NCBI GenBank assembly: GCA_019828595.1
Contig: JAHQRK010000027.1
Span: forward strand, 434,001-498,000
From: Aphanomyces cochlioides
Taxonomy: Eukaryota > Oomycota > Saprolegniomycetes > Saprolegniales > Verrucalvaceae
Length of the DNA stretch: 64,000 nt
Reading direction: 5' to 3'
Shown here in pieces: positions 30,746 to 40,362 of this stretch. The position numbers and the translations under genes were made by a program. The notes beneath the pieces are model-generated. The model was not told the DNA's origin. It made no database searches and saw only the letters and a program-made list of their open reading frames with translations. Position 1 is the first letter of the stretch, and every line of letters starts with the position of its first letter.

Positions 30746-33184
30746 TCATCGACTGGAGGGTACTTTGAATCGTTTGGCGTTGTATTTGCTGTTTTGTTCA
30801 GCATCTTCTCGTTTCCGCTTGTTTGAGAGTTCTTTGTTGTCGATGCAACTCGCGCACAGACGCTTTCCGTCTTGCGTTGACGCGCACAAGTTGTTCGAGT
30901 CTCTCACTTCTAGTTGGGGTTTGCGAGGATCATATTCATAATATTCTTCAGGACGGACGTAGCCAAAATGAGTTGGTCCAAGGGAAAATCTACGAGAAAG
31001 TTGCATCCAACCGTCATGAATAGGAAAAACGGAATACCGCTGAGCAACTTGCGTTGTGATAAGTTCCATGTAGTCATAAATGCCTTGCTTGGAGACAAAT
31101 CGCTCGTATTTTTGCTTGGCGCATTCGGCCATCGCACGACATTTGTCGTCGTTTTCGCGACACCAAATGATTTTTTCTGCCAAATCGGACAAGTCTTCCT
31201 TGATCGGAACGTGATCTTCCATCGGGACAAGCAGTGGCGTGTACCTTAATGGCATTTCTTTAGTTGGACAAATTCAAACTCACTGCAAACGTACCACATT
31301 TCATCGGCGACACATTTTGACGTGACTTTCAAAATGACACTTCCCAGCCGCATGAGGAAAGCATAACGATTTGCCGCGCAGTGGCCTTCGACGTACAAGA
31401 TGTACTTAAACTTGGACTGCTCATACATGGGAATGTAATGCTGTTTGCCGGCTGTAAACTCGCCACGGCCTTTAAAATCTTCCCTTCGCACAAATGTCAT
31501 GGGACTTCCTGCGATTTTCTTGTCGCGAAGGTTCCATGCGGTAATTTCAGCATCAAGGCAGGGAATGGGATGCATCAAGTGGTAAAATTCTGGTTCTGTC
31601 TTCCACCTATTTCAACATTCAGTCATTCCACATCACTCTGAAGGCGGACAAGTTGGAAAGATACGCTAAATGCAGGCGTTGGTTGGTCTTGATCGTAGTG
31701 CCGCCGCCTGTGGCTGTGCCTCGAAAGAACGCAGTGTTGACTTTTTCTTCCCAGGGTTTGTCAAACTTTTTGAAGTTGGAGGCTGTAAACAAGTCTCGCA
31801 CAGGCTAGAAAATGTCGACGAGAATATCAATTGTGGAACGTACTGCAATCCCGTGGTATTTTCGATCGCCTTCGCAAAAGCATTCCCAATTTTCGCGGCA
31901 GTCTCGAGGATTGTTGCAAGTGCATTTGCGGCAATGCGTATGTCTAGACATTTTCGTTGAATCCAGATAATATGGGCAGAATGGTACATGAAAGATGGGG
32001 GAAACACTAAGCCTGTGGCAGCTTCCCAATCTTCAGAGCATGGAAAAGGAATATCGGCAAACCTGTCAAGAAATCTCAGCTGGGGAAGTAAGTAGCAGTC
32101 ATGTACCGGTTTGAGATGTAAAAGCTCATGATAGGAGCGTAAGTTCGATATTTATGTCGACCCAGGGGCAAATCTTCAGATGGATCCTTGTCGTTCCTGT
32201 CAAAGAGAAACCCATAGGGCTCTGACAAATTGTTCTGCCGTCATATTAGTCGACTGACTTCAAGGAGATGAGAGTACCTTGAGGTGGGGATAGTCTCGTT
32301 TGTTAATGAAGAATTCACAATCTGGAATATGTCGATGCTTGCAACAATCGTCCAACCTAGGAAGGAAATAATGCATCGTCCTCAACCCTTGTGCATACAT
32401 ATCGCGCAGTTGGGAGAGAAATTGGTCGCCCCAGTATTGTGTCTCTTCTTGGCGACGAGAGTCCTTGCAATGCTCGTTGCAAATGATGTTTCCATTTGCC
32501 CACCATTGTCGAATATCGGGAATAATGTTTTCTCGGCGGTAATGGTTCACTTTCTCTACAGAGGTATCAGAGACATTGTATCGAAGTAGAGCTACCGCGA
32601 TAATAATCCTCCATGGATCCGCCGGGGATGTCAAACTTGATGAAGTCTGCCCAATTGTTTTCATAGTCCTTGTTGACAAATGGGGCGAAGAGCACAACGC
32701 GCCCAGACCGGATCATGACAAAAATCCCGCATCGCATGTGAAAGAAGAGATATTTTAGTGTGTAAATGGTCGACTCACGGTTGGTCTGTCGATGAAAAGG
32801 CAATTCCGTGCGCCACGTGATACCTTTCTCCACATCTGTGTTGTGAAATCGATTTTCATTGCGGACGCTTTCTTTGACTGGTTCGTACGGGTACTTTTCG
32901 TCCACCATCTTCATCGCGGGGAACAAGATCGTTTCAATCTGCTTCCACGTTACGAGCATGGTGAAAATATGTTGCAAGTTCGGAAAATCTGGGTTTGATC
33001 CTGGGCCGCAATGCTTCTTGACAAACTCTTCGCATTCGCCTTTTGTTGCAAATTTCGGCACACCACCTCCATGTGACTCAACAGATTCCTTCCATATTTC
33101 ATCTGTCTCATCTTCCCATGCAAACATTCCCCGCAAACCGCGGAATCGGTCCCGATCCATCGATCGATGGTCTTGTCGGTACAT
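30746..33184 (-). CDS. Giant-virus-type CAP10-like glycosyltransferase with host introns
   Basis: Eight exons: 33184-32596, 32555-32278, 32234-32107, 32062-31988, 31943-31844, 31804-31650, 31606-31295 and 31244-30746. The introns are 39-50 nt and all keep frame, giving 711 residues. Blocks in order: CGIFVMIRSGRVVLFAPFVN, RQWWANGNIICNE, DCEFFINKRDYPHLK, YRTYAPIMSFYIS, RFADIPFPCSEDWE, FFRGTATGGGTTIKTNQRL, ITAWNLRDKKI, FKYILYVEGHCAANRYAFLM, CVADEMWYTPLLVPMEDHV and DLSDLAEKIIWCRENDDKC. I associate this series with CAP10/GT90-like enzymes of nucleocytoplasmic large DNA viruses, from family knowledge. A Cys-rich insert (HCRKCTCNNPRDCREN) lies in exon 5 and a basic KRKRED tail closes it. No signal peptide is visible. 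Confidence 0.72.
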
Positions 33185-33202
33185 TTTCAACTCTGGTCAA
33201 TT

Positions 33203-33295
33203 TGCTCATCCAGATACAATATCCGGATACAGATTATCCGGCTGAAATAACCGGACACAACGCTACTTATCCGGAAACCAAATTTATCCGGACGG
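33203..33295. promoter_or_regulatory. TATCCGGA cluster upstream of the glycosyltransferase
   Basis: Motifs ATCCAGA (33208), TATCCGGAT (33220), TTATCCGGC (33234), TAACCGGAC (33248), TTATCCGGAA (33267) and TTATCCGGAC (33284) stand 20-110 bp upstream of the start codon at 33184. The mariner element begins 8 bp beyond. On the far side of that element a matching site stands upstream of TM9SF, so both probably belonged to one bidirectional promoter. Confidence 0.5.
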
Positions 33296-33496
33296 TGAGG
33301 TACAGTATCGGTCATATTATCTCACCAGCATTCATGTCTCACCACGAGGCAAAAGTTCATATCTATTCACCAGGTTCGGGGGATTCGTCCATATCTACTC
33401 ACCACCATGAAGATCATCGGTCATATCTATTCACCAGGGGTAGGTGAATATTCGGTCAAAATATGTTTATCGTTTTTGATTGAGCCTTAAACTTTA

Positions 33497-34885
33497 TAAA
33501 ATACCTTTCATTTCGATTTATTCACCGTGTCCGATGCGTTTGGCTCACGGCTAGGGAACCCACAGGTTGCGGGTTCGAGTGCCCGAGTGCGCATTCTTGA
33601 TAAAATTTTGTGTAATCCCATGTCTGATTGTTTGGCTCCAAATACCATTGATTGCTCCTACCTCACGCACAGTAGGAAACGCATAGATCTCATTCCTTCA
33701 ATGTGCAGCAGGCGAGAAACTAGCATTCCAATGTATGCTGCAGCGTCATTGAGCACTGGCAGGAATCTCAAATCCTGTTTACAACAACAGTCTCTCGATG
33801 ATTCTGTTGTTGTACACAGACTTTGAATTCCATGCCAATGCTCAATGATGCATTGACATACCGCTGCTTGTCACCACAGAGCATGTATGTGTGATAGCTC
33901 TGTGGTTGCGAATAGACTGTGTGCCATAGCGTCATTGAGCACTGGCAGGAATATCACATGCTGTCTACAGACTTTAGGCTGCATGCCAATGCTCAAAGAC
34001 GCCTTGGCATACGTCTAGTTGTATCCGGACAAGTGCATGTGTGTTGGCTTAGGAGACTTTGTCATGTGTACCTCCGCATCAACTAGCACAGGCATGCGAC
34101 CTGTTTACAGTGGAAGTCTCATGGTGATTCTATGCCGTGCTTACTACGTGCAGCAACAAAGCCCAATCGTTCATATTATGGAAGCTGTGTCTATACTTGT
34201 GCATTTAACATAGGCCGAGCAATTCGAACGCGAAGGATTGAGATGAGCTATAATATCAGTTTAGAGCAATAGGAACATCGGGAGCAGGTCGTTGTCAAGA
34301 AGTTTTGAGATACATGTCAATACATAGTGATGCATTGCAATGTCTACTTGCGTCAAGGCGTCTTTGAGCATTGGCATGCAGCCAAAAGTCGGTGTACAAC
34401 AACAGAATCATAGAGAGACTGTTGTTGTAGACAGGACGTGAGGCTCATGCCAGTGCTCAATGACGCTATGGCACACAGTCTATTCGCAACCACAGAGCTA
34501 TCACACATACATGCTCTGTGGTGACAAGCAGCGGTATGTCAATGCATCATTGAGCATTGGCATGGAATTCAAAGTCTGTGTACAACAACAGAATCATCGA
34601 GAGACTGTTGTTGTAAACAGGATTTGAGATTCCTGCCAGTGCTCAATGACGCTGCAGCATACATTGGAATGCTAGTTTCTCGCCTGCTGCACATTGAAGG
34701 AATGAGATCTATGCGTTTCCTACTGTGCGTGAGGTAGGAGCAATCAATGGTATTTGGAGCCAAACAATCAGACATGGGATTACACAAAATTTTATCAAGA
34801 ATGCGCACTCGGGCACTCGAACCCGCAACCTGTGGGTTCCCTAGCCGTGAGCCAAACGCATCGGACATGGTGAATAAATCGAAAT
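33497..34885. repeat. 1.4-kb near-perfect palindrome with about 500-bp arms
   Basis: The left arm runs from about 33497 (ATACCTTTCATTTCGATTTA) to about 34005. The right arm runs from about 34362 to 34885 as its reverse complement. One 300-bp part (33527-33826 and 34569-34868) translates identically from both strands. The centre (34005-34362) is unique. Each arm contains smaller hairpins. Near-identity of the arms implies a recent inversion duplication or gene conversion. Confidence 0.85.
33528..33600 (+). repeat. tRNA-like (SINE-head-like) segment, with mirror copy at 34795-34867
   Basis: TTTGGCTCACGGCTAGGG resembles a pol III A box. GCGGGTTCGAGTGCCC about 30 bp later resembles a B box and T-arm (GGTTCGA). 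The stem arms needed for a working tRNA are not all pairable, so I read it as a tRNA-derived SINE head rather than a tRNA gene. Confidence 0.4.
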
Positions 34886-35163
34886 GAAAGGTACTTTATT
34901 ACTCATCTGGTCCAAAATTATCGTACCAAATTCTTTGGATTGGCGGCATTTTTGCAGTATTTCTCGTATTCGGAATCCTATTGGCTCACCAGAAAGCGCG
35001 AATAATGCTCTTTGATTCGCTGGTTTGAGCTCGTTCTAGCGATAAATAATGGCCGCGAAATGTGGCATCAAAATAGGTGCTAACCTATATCGAATCAATG
35101 TTTTCTTCGCCACGACTTCATTTTTAATCCTACCGATAAGAGAACACGCCAAACGCGAAAGCA

Positions 35164-36624
35164 ATGCCTTCCGCCATCTACAGGCCAGTCGACCACCATC
35201 ATGCTGCACCCAATCGATCTGTGCGAACGCTCAATCTCACCTCCGACGAGAGGCGAGCCGTTTTTGACTTTTTGCTGGCCAATTCAAAATGCGGGAAGCT
35301 CAGACATGGCTCAATTAATGAAGCTGCGTCTACATTCAACTGCAACAGGGCTGCTGTACGACGGGTGTGGCAGCAAGCATGCAAATCAATCGCCGATGGG
35401 TCCAAAGTTCCCGACACCGCAAGCCGCATGAAAGGTATGCATTTATAGAGGAATCAATTTCTAGCCATATAAATTTTCACGGGTGTACTTGGAATAGGAA
35501 ATTGTGGTCGCAAAACAAAAAGGACACATGAGTTGATCGAGGAAGCCATCAAGTCAGTCGAACTGAACAAGCGCCAGTCTCTCAGAACTCTTGCACACGC
35601 AGCCAAGGTGTCAAGAACAACATTTATGCGACACATGAAATCACAAGGACGGCTGAAGAAAAGAAGCAACAGTCTCAAGCCATACCTCACCGAAGACAAC
35701 AAGAAGACAAGACTGGAGTTTGCGTTATCCTTTGTCAAGCGGAACCACGTTTTCGACAGCATGTATGACGTTGTGCACGTTGATGAAAAGTGGTTCTACT
35801 TGACAAAAGTTAACGGTAAGTACTATGTCTATGACGACGAGCAACTGCCCACACGGCATGTTCAAAGCAAGCGCTTCATCACGAAGGTCATGTTTCTGGC
35901 TGCGGTAGCCCGACCGCGATACGACTTCCACAGTCACAAGTACTTTGACGGCAAGCTTGGTGTTTGGCCATTCGTTTCCCGCGAGCCCGCTTTGCGATCA
36001 AGTTTCAAACGACCTAAGGGTGCTCTTGTCACTCGTCCATTGAGTGTGACTGCAGACGCATACTTGGATATGCTGACGTCAAAGGTTATTCCAGCGATCA
36101 AAGAGAAGATGCCTCCGTCTGCGCGAACACGCACAGTTTTTATCCAGCAAGACAATGCTGGCCCACATTCATCAAAGGTGAACAAAGCGATATGCGAAAT
36201 GGATTGCAGCGACGGTTGGAATATTCAAATGCGAAATCAGCCCCCGAATAGCCCTGACTTCAATGTGTTAGACTTAGGATTTTTTAATGCTATTCAGAGT
36301 CTTCAGTATCAGTCGACACCATCAAACATTGATGAGTTGATTGATGCTGTTGTTTATTCGTTCGGCGCATTGCCAAGCGACACATTGGGGAAAACTTTCG
36401 TCACTCTACAAAAAGTGCTTCAAATCAGTATTGATATCGAAGGCTCCAACGCTTACAAGCTCCCGCATATGAACAAAAATGGGACAATCGAAGACTTGTC
36501 AACTTTCAATTTGAGCTGTGAAGAAGACTCGCTTGTTTTGGCTTTGTCAAAGTTGAATCGCCGCCTTGAAGACGAGTCAAACTTGGAAGATCTCATGAAT
36601 TGCCTTGACGAAGTAGCTATATGA
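35164..36624 (+). CDS. Mariner-like (plant Lemi-type) transposase, intact
   Basis: Exons 35164-35434 and 35498-36624, intron 63 nt, 465 residues without a lesion. The HTH part has LTSDERRAVFDFLLANSKCG and VRRVWQQACKSIADGS. A second HTH follows the intron (QSLRTLAHAAKVSRTTFMRH). Catalytic blocks are VVHVDEKWFYL (D), KVMFLAAVARPRYDFHSHKY, FIQQDNAGPHSSKVNKAI (D) and PPNSPDFNVLDLGFFNAIQ (D). The C-terminus has KLPHMNKNGTIEDLSTFNLS, which element 1 has lost behind a stop. With intact ends and TA duplication this element could still be mobile. Confidence 0.88.
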
Positions 36625-36996
36625 GTAATGGAAGAGAATATATTAGATTTTACAGTTCCATACAAAAATTAAGTCATGCCTCTCTTATTTTGTATACTTT
36701 ATTCAAGTCAAAATTTGGTATGATTATAAAGTCCAGTCCAAAATAGTGAATGGTACGATTTTTGCGGAACAGAGGAGTATTCCATACGTTGGATTAAATT
36801 GCAGTCAAAATAGTTCATCATTAGCTTAGTATCGCTCGAAATGTCTGATTCGTCATCTCAGCATTCGTTCATATGTGTTCACCAGGCAAATGAGGATCGT
36901 TCAAAATGATTCACCAGAGCCGAGCCATTCGTTCACTCACCAAGCCGAAATTTCGTGGTGAGATAATATGACCGATACGGTAATCCAAGCATCAGA

Positions 36997-37027
36997 TTTA
37001 TCCGGATAAAATTGATGATTATCCGTA
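36997..37027. promoter_or_regulatory. TATCCGGA sites upstream of TM9SF
   Basis: TTTATCCGGATAAA (36997-37010) is a perfect 14-bp palindrome. ATTATCCGTAT follows at 37018. The pair is 45-75 bp upstream of the TM9SF start. See the matching cluster at 33203. Confidence 0.5.
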
Positions 37028-37071
37028 TGATCAGTGAAGTTTTTGTTTCATTTTCAGAATCAAACGAAGAA

Positions 37072-39227
37072 ATGGTCGTCTTGACGCTCTTCCGCAGCGT
37101 CATGTGGGCAGCCATGGCGGCGTTTGCTATGGGGGAAGACACACACGAGTACCATATGAAGGATGAAGTGTTTGTCATTGCCAACACGGTGTGTGGTTGG
37201 CCCGGGGTGGAAGCGTTGACGACGTGCGTATAGGTCCGTCCATCGGCAAATCCGACAGAAACGTATCATTACTACACGCTACCGTATTGCAAGCCAAGTC
37301 AAGGACAATGGGATGACCACGATTTGGGAGAACTACTGACCGGCAGTCGAAAAATCGTGACGGATTACAAGGTGTATTTTGGAATTGACATCCAATATGG
37401 CCAATTGTGTCGTGTGAGCATGACCCCAGAGGTGAAGAAGCTATTCGTCAACGCGATTGAAGACGATTACGTCTTTGAAATGTATGTTGATAACATTCGA
37501 CTCACGTCGATGGTCGGCCAAGTCGTCCAGAAAGACAGCAAAGGGAAGAATGTCCTCGAACAGCATTTGCAAAAGTATGCCATGGCTTCGTACGACTACT
37601 ACTTGAACACGCACGTCCACTTTGACATTGCATACAACGATGCGGACAAAGCACTCGGTAGTTCTGACGAAGTCGAAGTCAAGTCGCCCATTCCCAAGTA
37701 CTTGGTACGTCAATTCAATTTGTGGTCGCTCACGCGTGCTTGTAGATTGTTGGAGTCAATATGTCTGTTGAAGGTGCACCAGGCACGAGCGGCTTCTCAA
37801 ACTCTGAGTACCAATACCACCTGGACGACCAAAACAAGAAGGACGCGATCTTTACCTACTCGGTTAAATGGCGCAAAGACCCGGCTGGGACATGGGACGA
37901 TCGTACTGTCAAGGTAGGTGCATTTTTCTCCACGCGCTGCATTAATGCCATGCTCTATAGGACCCATTGCTCCCTGAAGTATTGGAAATCCACTGGCTGT
38001 CCATCATCAATTCGTTTGTCCTCGTCATGCTCCTAGTTGCCTTCTTGTCGATCATTATGTTCCGAATTCTCAAGCAAGACATGTCAAGGCAAGTCGAATT
38101 GTGTACTCCTCTCGTTATTCATCGTTGCGTAGATACATGGATCCTGAAGATGGCCTTGACATGAACGAAGAAACAGGATGGAAACTTGTCCATGCTGATG
38201 TGTTCCGCAATCCTCCTTTCTTGGTTCTCTTTTGTGCGTTTGTCGGAGCAGGTGCTCAATTGTTTGCAATGCTTTTCGGCGTGTTGGTCTTGTCACTCTT
38301 GGACGTTTTCCATCCCACAAAGCGTGGTGGCATCATGGCGGCATTGACCATCGCGTATCCTTTGACGGCAAGCATTGGTGGCTATCGCTCGGCCAGTTTG
38401 TACAAACAAATGGGCGGGTAAGTTCCTTCACGACGTCTAGAAGGCATCATGGCTCACATTATCGCAGGCAAAAATGGGTGTGGAATATTATCGTGTGCGG
38501 TTTGGTCATTCCTGGTCCGTTGCTTGGCGTGTTTGCCTTCTTAAACACGGTTGCAATCTGGAACGACTCGTCTGCTGCGCTTCCATTTGGCACGATTATG
38601 ATCTTGATCTGTTTGTTCATGCTTGTGAATGTTCCGCTGACGATTATCGGTGGCATTGCCGGTCGAAACACGACCAGTACGTCATTCTTTCTTTGCGCTG
38701 TGATGTTGACACTGCTTGTAGGCGTATTCGTTCCTCCATGCCGTACCAACAAGATTCCGCGTGAAATTCCGCAGCCGCCATGGTACAAAGCGCCTTGGAT
38801 TCACGTGTTGGTCTCTGGTTGTCTGCCGTACTCGGCCGTGTACATTGAGCTTCATCACATCTTTGCGGCGATCTGGGGGCGACAGATCTACACCCTCTTT
38901 GGCATTTTGTTTTTGTCGTTTGTGATGCTGCTGGCCGTGACAGCGTTTATGACGATCGCAATGACGTATTTCCAACTCGTGGCGGAAGACCATCGATGGT
39001 GGTGGCGCAGTTTTTGGAGCGGCGGCATCACTGGCGTCTTTGTCTTTGGCTACAGCATTTGGTACTTCTATGCGAACACTCAGATGGAAGGCTTTTTCCA
39101 AACAGTCTTCTACTTTGGCTATTCGGCCGTCATGAGCTACTGCTTCTTCATCATGCTCGGCTTTATCGGCTTCCAGAGCGCGTCCATCTTTGTCACGACC
39201 ATCTACCGCTCGATCAAAGTCGAATAG
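37072..39227 (+). CDS. TM9SF / nonaspanin (EMP70 family) membrane protein
   Basis: A nine-span endosomal/Golgi protein that assists sorting of membrane cargo with glycine-rich helices. Seven exons: 37072-37188, 37234-37704, 37746-37913, 37961-38088, 38133-38417, 38468-38676 and 38722-39227, giving 627 residues. Residues 1-20 form a signal peptide ([16 protein letters not shown]). The lumenal domain shows [34 protein letters not shown] and [13 protein letters not shown]. The core has [54 protein letters not shown], then [20 protein letters not shown]. It ends [12 protein letters not shown]. The fourth intron (38089-38132) begins GCAAGT, a GC-AG intron. Confidence 0.92.
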
Positions 39228-39265
39228 AACAAGTTTAACCGAGGAATCCAGTTGTTAAAGTCTAC

Positions 39266-40250
39266 TTAGAGCCTTAAGAAGCGCCGCGCGTTGCGTGTCG
39301 TCGCGAGCGCGACATCGACTGGCGACATATTTAGACAGGAGGCAATGACTTCGACGACAAGGGGCAGACTCGTCGGGACGTTGGGGAATTGACGCTTGGC
39401 CGCCTTGGATTCAAAGGCGCGGCAGTTTGGAAAGCCCATGTACGGCGCATCTGTCTCGACGACCAGGCGGTCAAGTGGCACGACGCCTTCTTTAAGCATC
39501 GACTGCAAGGCAGCGCCATGAGGTTTGCATATGAAGCCCGTGATGCCAATGTAGAGTCCCATCTCGAGGTACACTTTGGCCTCGTCGGCTGTTCCAGTAA
39601 AGCAATGGACGCAAGCGGGAGGAAGGGTAGCTTTATGCGCCTTGAGAGCTTGCAGAAATGGCTCGTGGGCAAGCCGCTCATGGAGAAATAGAGGCTTCTG
39701 GAGCGAGCAGGCGAGTTCCAATTGTGGACCAAACCATTCGAGTTGGTGTTCTGCTGGTGGAAAGCCATCCGAGTAGTCAAGCCCGCACTCTCCAACAGCG
39801 ACTGTGGACGAGTCCGAAGCAAGAGCAGCCAGTTCACTGAACATGTCGGTGTCAAATGGCTTAGTTGCATTGTATGGATGGAGGCCTGCGGTGGGAAACA
39901 CCGACTACACTACTGTCAGCTCCAGTTGAAATTCATTGCTCACCTGAGGGTATTTCCGAGCTAGTTCAAGGCACTGTTTGCTTTCTTCAATCGTTGCTCC
40001 AGGCACGAGCATTTGTTTCACACGGAGCCGCCTCGCCGACTCGATGAGTGCATCCGCTTGGCCTTCAAACTCCGGATGGGTCACATTGCAATCAAAGTCA
40101 AAGAGCTCGACCGTCTCATCAAGCCAAGCTGGACGAGGTGGTGCTTCAGCTTGTCTATTACAGTGTCAATCTAAGCAGCGATAAGCATTCGCTTTACTTG
40201 GCCGGCTTGGACGCTTTCTTCTTGCCGCCGCTGCTGTTGTCGGCACTCAT
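39266..40250 (-). CDS. TatD-family metal-dependent deoxyribonuclease
   Basis: Three exons (40250-40198, 40154-39944, 39904-39266; introns 43 and 38 nt), 300 residues. TatD proteins are TIM-barrel metallonucleases linked to DNA repair and apoptosis. The first strand has FDCNVTHPEFEG in place of the bacterial HxH, as in TATDN-type relatives. Further metal or active-site blocks are GLHPYNA, VAVGECGLDY (E), KPLFLHERLAH (H), VHCFTGTADEA (H) and LVVETDAPYMGFPNCR (D). A lysine-rich start (GGKKKASKPAK) is in exon 1. Confidence 0.9.
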
Positions 40251-40257
40251 GCTGTCA

Positions 40258-40322
40258 AACCAATAAACCCCCAACCTCCAAATATTTTAAACCCTAAATC
40301 TACGAACCCCTACACCCCTAAA
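40258..40322. promoter_or_regulatory. Telo-box-like repeats between TatD and the TAF1C-like gene
   Basis: Within 65 bp of the divergent intergenic space lie AATAAACCCCCAACC, TTTAAACCCTAAATC, GAACCCCTACACCCCTAAAA. These resemble degenerate telomere repeats (CCCTAAA) or plant telo-boxes. The gap between the two start codons is only 112 bp, so the box would serve both genes. Confidence 0.4.
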
Positions 40323-40362
40323 ACTCTTGAACTCTTCCAGTGGAAGATCGGCTGGATGCAAG

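Larger units (their letters stand above)
33303..36980 (+). mobile_element. Mariner-like element 2 (plant-type Lemi group), complete
   Basis: The inverted ends match over about 25 bp with one difference. The left begins CAGTATCGGTCATATTATCT at 33303, the right (reverse complement, ending 36980) begins CCGTATCGGTCATATTATCT. TA is duplicated at 33301-33302 and 36981-36982. Several TTCACCA sites lie inside both ends (about 33360-33440 and 36870-36945), as expected for transposase binding. The transposase frame is intact. A 1.4-kb palindrome inserted between left end and gene enlarges it to 3,678 bp. Confidence 0.88.

Noticed and set aside
30746..33184. Part of a giant-virus integration at this locus
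   Set aside because: No capsid, polymerase, helicase or other viral gene lies nearby, and the gene carries host-type introns and promoter motif; single-gene capture fits better.
33527..34868. Two identical 99-residue proteins on opposite strands
   Set aside because: They are the two arms of a palindrome; the peptide has no domain, low conservation pattern and overlaps a tRNA-like head.
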